Positions 17,701 to 25,843 are shown, numbered from the stretch's first letter. The stretch: 64,000 nt of DNA from Loigolactobacillus binensis (GCF_005405165.1 NZ_BJDN01000006.1:1-64000); one strand, 5' to 3'. Notes: generated from the letters alone by a model not told the origin. Program-made: numbers and translations.

Positions 17701-19397
17701 AGCCCGGTACTGCCAAGCTTGGCTGCGCTACTCATTCGGCCAATACCTTTAGCTAATGAACCCATGACCGTACTAGTACCACCAATTAATGACCCAACTT
17801 TACCTAGGGTTCCCGCAACTGGTCCAATTGAGGCAGCGAAAATAGCCCACTTAATAATCGACTGTTGTGTGGACGAATCCATTTTAGAAAATGATTGCAC
17901 CATGTCTGTTGCTTTGTTAATTAATGGTGTTAAAGCAGGCAATAATTTTTCACCTACTTCAATTCCAAGAACATGGATCGATTCTTTAAATCTGGCTACC
18001 TTAGCGGCTTGCGTGTCATTCAATTGATCGGCTATTTCTTTGGTAGTACCGGCAGACTCTTTTGCCCCTTTGGTATATTTGCGTAATTCATCCCCACCCG
18101 CAGAAATCAACGCATTCATCCCAGCTTGCGCTTCAGTACCAAAAGCCATTGCCACAGCAGAAGCCCGCTGCTCATCGGTCCAACCTTTTGTATTCGTTTT
18201 AATTTTGTCAATGATCTGCGGTAGAGTTAGCGTGCCTTTTTTGAAATCCGCTACATTAACACCTAATTCTTTAAAGCCAGCAACGTTTTGTTTTGATGGC
18301 TTGAGTAAACGAGTCAGCGCACCGCGTAGTGCAGTACCAGCAACTGAGCCTTCGATACCCTTATTACTCATAATCCCGATTGCGGCAGCAGTTTCTTCTA
18401 AACTGATTCCAGCAGCATGAGCGGACGGTCCAACATAAGTCATAGCCTCGCCCATATCCTGAAATCCAGCCGCAGTTGCGTTCGCAACATAGGTCAAGCT
18501 GTCGGTAACGCGACTAGTATTTTTCAGCATCCCATTGGTTGAATTGGTTTTTAAACCGAATTGTTCAAGAACTGAGGTCGAAACATGCATAACATCATTA
18601 AAGTCATCACCGGAAGCCTTAGCTGCATTTAAAACAGCGGGCATTGCGCCCATGGTTTGTTTGGCCGAATAACCACGCTTAACCATTTCAGTCATACCTT
18701 CATTGATCTTGCCGGTGGAAACACCAAATTGCATGGACCACTGCTTTGATGATGCGCCCATTTGATCTAATTCTTGTCTAACGGTAGCGGTTATTTTGCC
18801 GCCATTAGTTAGCAAGGGACCCATAGCGCTGATCTGTGAATTAAAATCCACTGCAGATTTAGCAGCAGCGGCCAAGCCAAGTACAATCGGCGCGGTTACT
18901 TTGGTCGTCATCCCTGAACCAAAAGTGCTTAATTTTTGACTGACTTGGGTTGTTTTTGAACCAAAAGCAACCATTTTATCGCCTGCTTGGGTCCAACCGT
19001 CTTCCTGCAGCACAATCTGTTGCTTCATCGTTGCCATACGCGCGCGTAATGCTTCAACGTTCGCAGATGTTCTGTTGTACTGGTTAGCGGCATTTGCCTG
19101 ACGAGTAGTGAGCTTTTGCTGTTCCGCTTCGGTTTCGGCGGTTGTATTCTTTAATTTGTCATAGGTAGCTTTTTGACGCTCCAACTGGGCATTATAATTT
19201 TTCATCTGTTGCTGCATTGATCCATAGGCAGATTTCATACCGTTAACACTGTTGCCTGCGCCCTTAATCGCAGCTTCTTGGGCCTTCAATGCTGCCGCGG
19301 TCGATTTTATTTGTGCTTTAAGTGCTGTTGCCGATGATTTAAATGGATCAATATTCAAACTAACCGTTGAAGCTAAATGGCCTAAACTTTGAGACAT
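14784..19397 (-). CDS. phage tail tape measure protein, TP901 type
   Basis: The 1537-residue protein sets tail length and assists DNA entry. Regions: N-terminal coiled coil (about 10-130); TP901 core (about 160-500, with MGAMPAVLNAAKASGDDFND and AAGISLEETAAAIG); hydrophobic helices (about 590-640, TGLLAAIGPVGVAIGATALA); helical rod. Then come ten exact 30-residue repeats (951-1250) and three 31-residue repeats (1251-1343). The C-terminal domain contains AGGAIMVNDQAGPVFREL. It is preceded by the G/GT chaperone pair and followed by Dit, the standard order. Confidence 0.95.
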   Translation of the reverse strand: MSQSLGHLASTVSLNIDPFKSSATALKAQIKSTAAALKAQEAAIKGAGNSVNGMKSAYGSMQQQMKNYNAQLERQKATYDKLKNTTAETEAEQQKLTTRQANAANQYNRTSANVEALRARMATMKQQIVLQEDGWTQAGDKMVAFGSKTTQVSQKLSTFGSGMTTKVTAPIVLGLAAAAKSAVDFNSQISAMGPLLTNGGKITATVRQELDQMGASSKQWSMQFGVSTGKINEGMTEMVKRGYSAKQTMGAMPAVLNAAKASGDDFNDVMHVSTSVLEQFGLKTNSTNGMLKNTSRVTDSLTYVANATAAGFQDMGEAMTYVGPSAHAAGISLEETAAAIGIMSNKGIEGSVAGTALRGALTRLLKPSKQNVAGFKELGVNVADFKKGTLTLPQIIDKIKTNTKGWTDEQRASAVAMAFGTEAQAGMNALISAGGDELRKYTKGAKESAGTTKEIADQLNDTQAAKVARFKESIHVLGIEVGEKLLPALTPLINKATDMVQSFSKMDSSTQQSIIKWAIFAASIGPVAGTLGKVGSLIGGTSTVMGSLAKGIGRMSSAAKLGSTGLDVLKAGFSNSAYEATTFAGAASTVGVKAEGMAGGLAAAETGSTGLLAAIGPVGVAIGATALAAGVGVAAWELWGKKAYESSQRTERWGTDVGAAADKSLTKMQNFSTQTKVYMNAANSGTQENTEQIKKAFDSMASSIEQSSKRELAAVQQTERSLGDGYNTSALEKKATYYQQSIQLAQHAQSVVDNIEKGQSESKRKRTTADNQMILNAQNDLIEAQIKGLNLSSKKQKIVADQFAEDFKDKSVSQLNSMNQAYATAASKTKEYKGALDAVREANKGLSDSQKNSNWAKFVKDNVSTLGPVYDNYLAQVKKINSSSDDQATKQTKLQSAYGDLALAVQSLGIPFDTFLKVVKKSDSATKDTADGIVSTSTKMSSAVHDAANNWNDLVFDPKTGKMKTNTAEIIGQAKAGSDTWNDINLLVKEGKMDVKGMEEVSKATLATNSWNKLTPKNQLLVAKVTGNDKVIDALGKFKLWNELTPEQKTAVAQAKGQDEVFAAIGGIDRWNASTPEQQNAIIKTAGKENVEQAVLTLQNWNSMTPEQKQATVQTLGGEAVSKTILSMDSWNQMSVEQKNATVQSLGHPELLQMIGGIGAFNALNPKTQQAVAQAIGNGSVTDLTSKMNIWSGLTPSQKWAIANTQGSDKVWSAIQTFGGWEKLTPGQKTAVAKQIGRGDVQGAIDTVNKWRGTSPGGTKNASGADHASGQMNNAKRSVDSFRGTSPGGTKNANGSDHTSGQFGTATGAVNRFRGTSPGSTKNANAADHASGPANAASSAVGAFANKRDHTVTLTSIFKSIYKKITQSAKGTRDFAGGAIMVNDQAGPVFRELVRFPNGDSFVPVGRNVVFNAPKHTQVVPAAKTNHLLGGIPQFANGTAGHDQAVRTLLDAKPMIQAQQQSVTNNRIVQVSNFNGLEEKLRQLDKLDNIVGYLGKILDKNPNLYLDGKQVGQSIEPVVSRNQMQNNILTERGVFSG
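15369..15647 (-). repeat. three 31-residue repeats in tape measure
   Basis: Three 93-base units encode copies starting [WF]RGTSPGGTKNA with HASG near the middle (residues 1251-1343). Gly/Ser/Asn-rich, probably flexible, directly following the helical 30-residue array. Confidence 0.85.
15648..16547 (-). repeat. ten 30-residue repeats in tape measure
   Basis: Ten consecutive 90-base units, residues 951-1250, each begin with Trp (Phe in one), with a typical core WNxLTPEQKxAV and a Gly at position 17. The first two units are diverged; units 3-10 are clear. DNA identity is low, so this is an old array kept at protein level. Confidence 0.88.
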
Positions 19398-19413
19398 TTT
19401 TTAACCTCCTTTC

Positions 19414-19925
19414 CTAAAATAACCATGGAAATGCCTGGTCGATAGTTGTTTCCTTTTCTTCATAAATACGATTCCAACGCTCAATATCGTATTGAGTTAA
19501 CCGATCTATTTCTTGGAAGTGATAGCCTTCTTCCAATTTTGACTTATAAAAATCGTCGAGATTATTGATAGCTTCATCAACATCCTCGACGGTTATTTTT
19601 TTCCGGTTTTTTCCTCACTATCGGTATCTTTTTTGCCTAGAGAATCACCAATGGCATTATTAATTTCATCAAGTGAGGCTAGTGTACAGCCATTGACAAC
19701 TTGTTCGGTCTTGAACTGACCATTCCAAAATTTAACAGCAAATTCGGCTAAATCTTTTTCATTACGTTTATAGTGTTCGTCAGAAGGACCACCTTCATCA
19801 GAATACATTTCTAACTGATGCCGTTGCAAAATTAATGCTTGAGTCATATCTTTTAGCATTGGCGGATCATTACGGCTAAACTCTTGTTTTTCATGGTCAA
19901 TGACTAATTCCAGTTTATAGGTCAT
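19414..19925 (-). CDS. tail assembly chaperone fusion GT made by -1 frameshift
   Basis: At the end of the G gene, reading shifted by -1 on A_AAA_AAA (19596-19602) gives ITVEDVDEAINNLDDFYKSK and continues for about 60 residues to a TAG at 19414-19416 (ending AFPWLF). The fused protein would be about 170 residues. Position between major tail and tape measure genes, size and slippery site match the conserved G/GT chaperones of long-tailed phages, where the frameshift ratio is needed for tail assembly. Confidence 0.88.
19593..19925 (-). CDS. tail assembly chaperone G
   Basis: The 110-residue zero-frame product (MTYKLELVIDHEKQEF to EEKTGKK) binds and protects the tape measure during tail assembly. 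Its last codons GGA AAA AAA are immediately followed by TAA and form the slippery site for the GT fusion. Confidence 0.88.
   Translation of the reverse strand: MTYKLELVIDHEKQEFSRNDPPMLKDMTQALILQRHQLEMYSDEGGPSDEHYKRNEKDLAEFAVKFWNGQFKTEQVVNGCTLASLDEINNAIGDSLGKKDTDSEEKTGKK
19596..19602 (-). other. -1 ribosomal slippery heptamer (G/GT)
   Basis: A_AAA_AAA in the zero frame is directly followed by the TAA stop. The -1 frame is open for 61 codons. This is the canonical X_XXY_YYZ form. Confidence 0.87.
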
Positions 19926-19996
19926 TTATTACATTCCCTTCATATAAGTTTATAGTCGTTTCACTCCGTTTACGTCACTGTCGATCATTAAAATAC

Positions 19997-20248
19997 TTAT
20001 GCTGTTGTCTTGGCCGTAACGGTTACTACACATTTAGCCGTAAGACCACCATCATTAGCGGTATAGGTAACATTTGCTGTTCCTTCAGCAACGGCATTCA
20101 TTTTACCGTTGGCATCAACCGTAACAACTGATGATTTATCACTAGTCCATTGACCAGTTTTATCAGTAGCATCTACGGGTGTGCTAGTCGCAACCAGCGT
20201 TTCATTTGCACCCACTTCTAAACTTGTGGTCGTTTTATTTAAAGTCAC
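19997..20248 (-). CDS. Ig-like (Big_2) domain, -1 extension of major tail protein
   Basis: The 83-residue bacterial Ig-like domain shows TTTSLEVGANETLVATSTP, VTVDANGKMNAVAEGTANV and CVVTV, the usual Big_2 strands. The possible start is a GTG overlapping the TGA stop of the major tail gene (GTGA), without a ribosome site. The domain frame is -1 relative to the tail gene. It probably decorates part of the tail-tube subunits by frameshifting, as known for other siphophages. No canonical heptamer is visible here, so translational coupling is the alternative. Confidence 0.8.
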   Translation of the reverse strand: MTLNKTTTSLEVGANETLVATSTPVDATDKTGQWTSDKSSVVTVDANGKMNAVAEGTANVTYTANDGGLTAKCVVTVTAKTTA

Positions 20249-20859
20249 TGCTGTACAGCTACTTTTGTATCTGCATCTGGAATTTTTGCTTCTTCATCAG
20301 TTTTTGGAAAAGCCCACTTATGGAATTGATCGAAATCAAAACCCGGATTATCCTCACGCCCAATTAAAACAACGTTACCGTTTTCTTCATCGCCACGTGG
20401 GACAAACGATCCTTCAATGGAATCAGCAGCCGGATCAGGCGTTCCATCAACCGTCTTTTGATCCATAGACGGCAACGAAAATTTACCTTTCAACATGGCC
20501 ACCCAAACAAATTTGCCATTACTTAGCTTGGTGCGGAAAATCGTGGCCACATCACTAGGAGTTAAGTTTTTGGGATAAATTTCAACCCCACTTACGACAC
20601 GAATGCCATACAGATCCTGTTTCATCTGCGAATCAACGTCATAAATTTCGATTGACTCAGTAGCTTCGGTGATCCCACCGGATAAAATAACGTATGGGCC
20701 ATCATCTGCCGCAATCGTCTTCAATTCATTTTTTAGATCCATTTTAATTGAGCTTAGGCCTGGTACTTTGCGCGTTGTTGCTACTAATTCCGTATCATCA
20801 ACAACACCATACTCAAAACCGCTAGCACCGAATTTAACTAATTTTTTTGCATCTGCCAT
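20245..20859 (-). CDS. major tail (tube) protein, phi13 family
   Basis: The 204-residue tail-tube subunit starts MADAKKLVKFGASGFEYG, with DDGPYVILSGGITEATE and GVEIYPKNLTPSDVATIF in the core, matching the phi13-type tube family. It lies after the tail completion gene and before the chaperones. Its end overlaps the following Ig-like frame by four bases. Confidence 0.9.
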   Translation of the reverse strand: MADAKKLVKFGASGFEYGVVDDTELVATTRKVPGLSSIKMDLKNELKTIAADDGPYVILSGGITEATESIEIYDVDSQMKQDLYGIRVVSGVEIYPKNLTPSDVATIFRTKLSNGKFVWVAMLKGKFSLPSMDQKTVDGTPDPAADSIEGSFVPRGDEENGNVVLIGREDNPGFDFDQFHKWAFPKTDEEAKIPDADTKVAVQQ

Positions 20860-20897
20860 TACAGATACCTCCTTAAATTTGTGTATAAAAATAGGAC

Positions 20898-21308
20898 TTA
20901 ATCGAAGCCCTGAAAGTTTCCTTGAATCATCATTAATGTTTCAATATCTGTATCTTGCTCATGATTCTTGTAGTAACGTTCGTAGCCACCCTCATGGAGT
21001 ACGGAATAGATCAACGCTTCGAGTTCTGCCAACTCCTGAGTCAGTTCGCGCCGAATCCAGAAGTCAACTTGCACTCGCGGATACTCGACGATTCGTTCAT
21101 CATCGGCGTAATCGGCCTCATCCCCCGGAATCAAGGTGACGCGAATCCACGGTGCATTATCAGCACCAGAATCCAAGAATTTATCAGTTGGTGTAGTCGT
21201 AAAGATCGGTGGAAACGTAAGCTTGAATCCGCGAATTTTATCCATTAAATCCACAATTGCTTGGTTATTATTTAACAGATTTCGCACTGTCACTTCGGGT
21301 ACCGACAT
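20898..21308 (-). CDS. tail completion/terminator-like protein
   Basis: The 136-residue protein begins MSVPEVTVRNLLNNNQAIVD and contains YPRVQVDFWIRRE, a pattern of the phage tail completion proteins (gp17/DUF806-like) placed directly before the major tail gene. It joins head connector and tail tube. Assigned mostly by order. Confidence 0.72.
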   Translation of the reverse strand: MSVPEVTVRNLLNNNQAIVDLMDKIRGFKLTFPPIFTTTPTDKFLDSGADNAPWIRVTLIPGDEADYADDERIVEYPRVQVDFWIRRELTQELAELEALIYSVLHEGGYERYYKNHEQDTDIETLMMIQGNFQGFD

Positions 21309-21686
21309 TTAATCACCCACTTTTAAATTTTTAACAAATGCTTCTAGCACAGGTCCCCTAGCCTCTTGCTGTGACTTTTCTATGAAGTGCTGGGGATCTT
21401 GTTTCGATGTACCTGCGTTTGGAAAATGAGCAATGCGCCCCTTCACATTATCGTAACCGACCTGTACTTCATAGCCACCCGTCTGTACGGAAACACCGGT
21501 AACCGTAACATGTTCTGCCAATGGCCCTTTACCAGTTTTATCCTCGTTAGAGACTGGTGTGTTTGGCTTTAAAATGTCGGCGAAGACTTGCCCGCCTTCT
21601 TTGACCGCTTTACGAGCGCGCCGATCATACCCCTTAGTTAAATTATCAACCGCTAACAATAATTCTGCTTCGCCTTCGACACTCAT
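21309..21686 (-). CDS. HK97 gp10-like head-tail joining protein
   Basis: The 125-residue protein carries the gp10 pattern: basic N-terminal half (YDRRARKAVKEGGQVFADIL), then APxP-like NTPVSNEDKTG, and HFPNAGTSKQDPQHFIEKS near the end. AGGAGGTGA precedes the ATG. It overlaps the previous gene by four bases (ATGA type). Confidence 0.85.
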   Translation of the reverse strand: MSVEGEAELLLAVDNLTKGYDRRARKAVKEGGQVFADILKPNTPVSNEDKTGKGPLAEHVTVTGVSVQTGGYEVQVGYDNVKGRIAHFPNAGTSKQDPQHFIEKSQQEARGPVLEAFVKNLKVGD

Positions 21687-22003
21687 TGGGTCACCTCCTG
21701 AGTTGAAATCTGAATCAAATCCTTAGTTCGGTAATCAGGATCCAGCGATTTGATTTCATACATGACATTGTGCCACTTAATACGCCAGTTAGGTTTAACT
21801 TCTTTTTGGGTTTTAAAAGCAATAATAAATACTGGCGATTGTTTCCGATAGCCCACTTTATTGCCTTGATTAACAAACTCACGAATTGATAATTTAGGTA
21901 CTTCCGCCCAAACGGAAAATTCTTCGGTCTCAACGGCGTCAACTTGCACACCGTCGGCAGTGATCCCCGGACCAACCGAATAGAATGTGATCCGCTCATT
22001 CAT
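21683..22003 (-). CDS. head closure protein, SPP1 gp16-like
   Basis: The 106-residue protein contains ITFYSVGPG, SVWAEVPKLSIREF and IKWHNVMYEIKSLDPDYR, typical of head closure/adaptor proteins that stop DNA leakage at the connector. ATG 22003 sits one base after the connector stop; an in-frame ATG at 22027 is an alternative. Confidence 0.82.
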   Translation of the reverse strand: MNERITFYSVGPGITADGVQVDAVETEEFSVWAEVPKLSIREFVNQGNKVGYRKQSPVFIIAFKTQKEVKPNWRIKWHNVMYEIKSLDPDYRTKDLIQISTQEVTQ

Positions 22004-22004
22004 G

Positions 22005-22328
22005 TTAGTTGTTTTCAGCGGTATCATCCCCTAACTCAGAGCGTAACTGATTAATAATACCAACAATTGTGGTTGATAGAATCGGCCGATAACTGTCTGC
22101 AGTAAGTCCGCGTTGATAATAATCCTCTTTAACTTGCTTCATCAACGCAATCAAAAAACGTGGCTCTTCAATAAATTCTTGTGCTTGGGAATCATACTTG
22201 ATTGCTCGGGCGATTTCTAATGCTGTCGCACCAATCAGTGTCTTCAACAAGTCATCATCAAAATCTTGATCAATTTTGCAGTAGTTTTTCAGCGTTTTAA
22301 ACTGATCAACTGTCAATAGCTCAGCCAT
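22005..22328 (-). CDS. head-tail connector, gp6/gp15-like
   Basis: The 107-residue mostly helical protein (VDQFKTLKNYCKIDQDFDDD, IGATALEIARAI) has the pattern of the HK97 gp6 connector that forms a ring below the portal. It is followed immediately by the head closure gene. Confidence 0.85.
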   Translation of the reverse strand: MAELLTVDQFKTLKNYCKIDQDFDDDLLKTLIGATALEIARAIKYDSQAQEFIEEPRFLIALMKQVKEDYYQRGLTADSYRPILSTTIVGIINQLRSELGDDTAENN

Positions 22329-22338
22329 TTGATCTCAC

Positions 22339-22593
22339 CTACGCTTCAGTAACGGTGACTTCACAACTGGCCGTTTTAGCACCATCAACCGTTGCTACCG
22401 TAATTGTGGTCGTACCAGCCGCTACTGCAGTAACTTTACCAATAACTGGTGTTACTGTAGCTATTGCCATATCCGACGTTGAAAACGCAACAGTTTGATT
22501 AGTTGCGTCACTAGGTACAACAGTGGCTTTAAGAGTGGCAGTCTCGCCAATCTTTAAAGCTAATGCTGTTTGGTCCAATTCAACGCCGGTCAC
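22339..22593 (-). CDS. Ig-like (Big_2) domain, -1 extension of major capsid protein
   Basis: The 84-residue Big_2 domain shows VELDQTALALKIGETATLKA, GKVTAVAAGTTTITV and CEVTV. Its frame is -1 to the capsid gene and overlaps its end (GTGA). The slippery heptamer C_CCA_AAA lies at 22596-22602, so a small fraction of capsid subunits should carry the Ig domain on the shell surface. Such displayed domains are thought to bind carbohydrates weakly. Confidence 0.87.
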   Translation of the reverse strand: MTGVELDQTALALKIGETATLKATVVPSDATNQTVAFSTSDMAIATVTPVIGKVTAVAAGTTTITVATVDGAKTASCEVTVTEA

Positions 22594-23792
22594 GCTTTTG
22601 GGGCTGCCGCATACGTGTATGTTAAGAAGAAGCCGGCTTTTTTATCTGCTGGCTTAGCATCAAACCGAGTTGCAACTTGCAGGTACTGACCATAAATCTC
22701 GCTATCCACCCAACGTACAGTTACATCAGAACGATTAGCAAAAATAACCGCACGTTTAACGTCACCAATAAATGCGTGCGCTTCACCCGCTACACCAAAT
22801 AAAGTATCCGCAATTACAAAAATCGGCATATTTAACACGGTTTTACCACTCGGCGAAACAATCGAATCTTGTAGCAAGTAGCGACCATTGCCGTCCTTCA
22901 AAGTATCCAACCAATTGTAAAAGCTTTGAGTCGCAACGATTACACGCTCATAGGCGGGATCTAGATCAACATTATTGATATGTTTTAAATCATCAAGCGT
23001 ATTGACTGATTTTGCGGTAAAGCCCTTCATAACTGTTGCAACTGCACCATTAGTCGTATTTTGTTTTTGCTGATTGGCATTTTCGCCCACGATTCCAACT
23101 AAATCAACTACGGCATCATCAATTGATTCTTGGGATAATGGAATGGCACCACGGTAAGTTTGAATTTTCCAATCAACATTGGCGAATTCCGGTTTAGCCA
23201 ATGCCGGATTCTTTTCTAACTCGGCAACGGAGGTCAAAGTCGCGGTAGTATTTTTCAAAATTGGATATTGCCCAGATGCTGTCGTTGCGGCAAATACGTT
23301 AGTAAATTGTTTTAAGTCGACACTTGTTTGCAATTCGCGTTGCGGCGTATAACTAATGGCTACTGGGATAACCGGCTTGGCATCGGGGCTACTAATACCA
23401 TCAGTAGTTGGCGTAATATCACGTAACATTTCTCCTGGAATAACGGCCTCACCATCACGAATTTCAACACCTTCAGTTATCTTGCCTTTGCTACGAATAT
23501 ATTCATTAATAGCATGCCGTTGTTCTTTGTTTGCTTCCACCTTATTACGCTTAGCTGCTGGCTTAGTTTTCCCTCTTAATGCTTCCTTGTACAAGTCCAA
23601 ATTTTCTTCATTCATACGAATTTCTTTATTTAGATTATCCAGTTCCGACCGTTTCGCTTTTGCAGCAGTAAAATCAGCTTCATTTTCAGCCTTTTCAGCC
23701 AAACTACGAACCTCCGTTTGCAACGCAGTTACTTTGGACCGCTGCCCTTCTAATTTGGCCTTCAATGCTTTAATCTTTTCATCTAAAGTCAT
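22590..23792 (-). CDS. major capsid protein, HK97 fold
   Basis: The 400-residue protein has an N-terminal coiled-coil delta/scaffold region (about 1-110, LDEKIKALKAKLEGQRSKV), to be removed by the prohead protease, then the HK97-type shell domain (about 115-400; IPGEMLRDITP, VDLVGIVGENANQ, NMPIFVIAD). The ATG at 23792 is preferred over an in-frame one at 23825 because GAGGAG lies 8 bases upstream. It follows protease and portal, the usual order. The frameshift signal at its end adds an Ig-like domain. Confidence 0.93.
   Translation of the reverse strand: MTLDEKIKALKAKLEGQRSKVTALQTEVRSLAEKAENEADFTAAKAKRSELDNLNKEIRMNEENLDLYKEALRGKTKPAAKRNKVEANKEQRHAINEYIRSKGKITEGVEIRDGEAVIPGEMLRDITPTTDGISSPDAKPVIPVAISYTPQRELQTSVDLKQFTNVFAATTASGQYPILKNTTATLTSVAELEKNPALAKPEFANVDWKIQTYRGAIPLSQESIDDAVVDLVGIVGENANQQKQNTTNGAVATVMKGFTAKSVNTLDDLKHINNVDLDPAYERVIVATQSFYNWLDTLKDGNGRYLLQDSIVSPSGKTVLNMPIFVIADTLFGVAGEAHAFIGDVKRAVIFANRSDVTVRWVDSEIYGQYLQVATRFDAKPADKKAGFFLTYTYAAAPKA
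22596..22602 (-). other. -1 slippery heptamer at capsid gene end
   Basis: The zero-frame codons GCC CCA AAA GCG TGA contain C_CCA_AAA. A -1 shift reads CCC AAA AGC and enters the Ig-like frame, avoiding the stop one codon later. Confidence 0.75.
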
Positions 23793-23841
23793 GAATATGA
23801 CTCCTCTCCGCCTAATTTTAGGCATAAAAAATAGGCATTAA

Positions 23842-24471
23842 TTAAATACCCTTTAACAGTTCTTCCTTTTCAATTTGTCTAAGTAGTTCCCGTTGTTCCA
23901 GTCTCCATGCGGGTTCTTTGCGTAACGCTTCAACTAATTCTTTACTTCTTGAACCAACCATCACCTCAGTATCCGGATATGCTGGTGTCGTAACGACAGA
24001 TACATCATAAAGATGATCAATTTTGCGAATTGTACGCTGATAATCAACGCCCTCTTCTTCTGAATCTTCCCATTCTTCGGCACCTTTTTCATTAGGAATA
24101 GTAAAGGCAAAACTACATTGATTAATAACACCAGCCTTGATATTCGTCAGCAGGTCACGAGCAAACTGAGTATCGGTTGGTTTGACCCGAAATTTAAGGC
24201 CAATATTATCAACTTCCAAATCCAGATTAATTCCAGTACGTCCTAAGACTTGATTCTGATCGTGATTAAAGGTTGCAACAACGTTAGCCATGTCGGTTTC
24301 ATCTAAAGCATGGCTATCCAAAATTTCTCTAAATCGCACAAAACCGCCCAGAATATCAGAAGGTTTGTTGAATTTAAGCGCGTACCCCTCAATGACAGAT
24401 TCTTCGGAATCCTCAATCTGTCTTAGGTTGAGCGTCGTCGTTATCTGTCGCGTTTCCAAACCTGTTGTCAT
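23842..24471 (-). CDS. prohead protease, HK97 (S78) family
   Basis: The 209-residue serine protease matures the capsid. Catalytic His is in ATFNHDQNQVLGRT (about 65) and catalytic Ser in INQCSFAF (about 105); YALKFN and VTTPAYP are typical family segments. The start overlaps the portal end by 59 bases and has GGAGGTG upstream. Confidence 0.93.
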   Translation of the reverse strand: MTTGLETRQITTTLNLRQIEDSEESVIEGYALKFNKPSDILGGFVRFREILDSHALDETDMANVVATFNHDQNQVLGRTGINLDLEVDNIGLKFRVKPTDTQFARDLLTNIKAGVINQCSFAFTIPNEKGAEEWEDSEEEGVDYQRTIRKIDHLYDVSVVTTPAYPDTEVMVGSRSKELVEALRKEPAWRLEQRELLRQIEKEELLKGI

Positions 24472-25672
24472 TCATATCACCTCCCTTCGCTGCCTTCATT
24501 GCTTGATATTCTTCCTTTTTATCCATAAACACGGTATTAAGATTTGACTGATAGCGATCCATATCAGGATTATCTACAGGAACCCGACCAGATTCAATTA
24601 ATGCTTGATTAGGGGTCAATAACCCGCCTTCTACTGCCTTCTTAGCATCATCAACAGTTAATCCTGTTTCTTGCCGCGAATCGACTTCAAAGCGCCATTG
24701 GTGACGTTCTAGGTCATCAAATAATTTGAGCTGTAATTCTGCAGTAATCGGGGCAAAATAATAGGGTAAATCAGACTTAATGAAATCCTCATTCAATTGT
24801 TGAATGGACTGATTAGGACTATTGACGGCTAACTTATAGGCTGGAACGTGTAGGGCCTTGGCAATTTGCGCTGTGGAATAATTATTAGAATTGATCAGTT
24901 GAAGCACATTGGTGTCAACTTCTAACGGTTTATATTCCATGGTTTCATCGACAACGATTGGTGAACCACCGCTGGAACCTTCTTGCGCAAATTCAAAATC
25001 CTCGCGCATCTTTTTGCGGGCTTCACGGCTCAGCTTACCTTTGGCATTGAGAATTGACCCTTTTAAACCGCTCTTGAAGAAGCGTTTAAGCGTTTGAATA
25101 CCCGATTCCTGTAGTCCTATCTCATCCCTTAAGCTCAGCAATGGCGATCGACCGTGAACACCATCATAACTAAAGAATTTCCAATGGATCACATTCGCTG
25201 CTGGTTCAACAATTGTTTTGTTCGAATTATTCGGTGTAAATTCATAGATCAACGCATCTGCATGAGAATCGTCAACATAGGTCTGGCTAGGCAAATAAAA
25301 TTCTAACAAGGCAGGCTTGTCCGTTAATGGGTCGCGAACAATTCTGGTATAACTATCACCAGTTAAAATTGTGTTTACGGTCATAGCAAACTTCCAATGG
25401 TAACTGTCCATAGCAGTATTAGCCTTCTTATTCAATAAATAATCAAGCTCATTACCTTGAACAATTGTGCCTGTTTTCTCATCAATTATCGCGTACGGGA
25501 ATCGCGCAACATTATTTGCTACGTGAGACACGGCAGTTAATACATCGGAATTTTTTAATGCTGAAATACCAATATAGCTGCCACGCGAATAGCTAGGTAA
25601 CACACCACTATCCAATAGTTGTCTTGCCCAATCGCTTCCTTCTCCTTGATCAGCACTTCTAAAAAAAGGCAT
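24413..25672 (-). CDS. portal protein, HK97 type
   Basis: The 419-residue portal forms the DNA entry ring at one capsid vertex. Family segments: NDVLTAVSHVANNVARFPY-type N-terminus, MTVNTILTGDSYTRIVRD, VIHWKFFSYDGVHGRSPL, and FIKSDLPYYFAPI near 300. GGGAGGTGA precedes the ATG. It lies between the DUF1056-like gene and the protease. Confidence 0.94.
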   Translation of the reverse strand: MPFFRSADQGEGSDWARQLLDSGVLPSYSRGSYIGISALKNSDVLTAVSHVANNVARFPYAIIDEKTGTIVQGNELDYLLNKKANTAMDSYHWKFAMTVNTILTGDSYTRIVRDPLTDKPALLEFYLPSQTYVDDSHADALIYEFTPNNSNKTIVEPAANVIHWKFFSYDGVHGRSPLLSLRDEIGLQESGIQTLKRFFKSGLKGSILNAKGKLSREARKKMREDFEFAQEGSSGGSPIVVDETMEYKPLEVDTNVLQLINSNNYSTAQIAKALHVPAYKLAVNSPNQSIQQLNEDFIKSDLPYYFAPITAELQLKLFDDLERHQWRFEVDSRQETGLTVDDAKKAVEGGLLTPNQALIESGRVPVDNPDMDRYQSNLNTVFMDKKEEYQAMKAAKGGDMNDNRFGNATDNDDAQPKTD

Positions 25673-25678
25673 GCATCA

Positions 25679-25843
25679 TCACCTCCCTTCCGAAATAATC
25701 GAAACAGAGGCAATAATTACTAGAAATAGACCGGTAATAAACAAGCCAAGCGGTAAATTAATGAAGAAACTTGCTGCAACAATCAGTGCTAAACCAATTA
25801 ATAGAACAAATCTTGCTACATTTAGCTTTATCCAAGCAATCAA
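25679..25843 (-). CDS. small membrane protein, DUF1056-like
   Basis: The 54-residue protein starts at TTG 25843 with GGAGGT just upstream. Two hydrophobic stretches (RFVLLIGLALIVAASFFI and LPLGLFITGLFLVIIASV) cover almost the whole protein. Phages of lactobacilli regularly have such a gene between large terminase and portal, annotated DUF1056; its role is unknown. Confidence 0.8.
   Translation of the reverse strand: MIAWIKLNVARFVLLIGLALIVAASFFINLPLGLFITGLFLVIIASVSIISEGR

Noticed and set aside
24413-24471. Portal/protease overlap as a frameshift fusion
   Set aside because: The protease has its own GGAGGTG site and start; the 59-base overlap is ordinary for this module.
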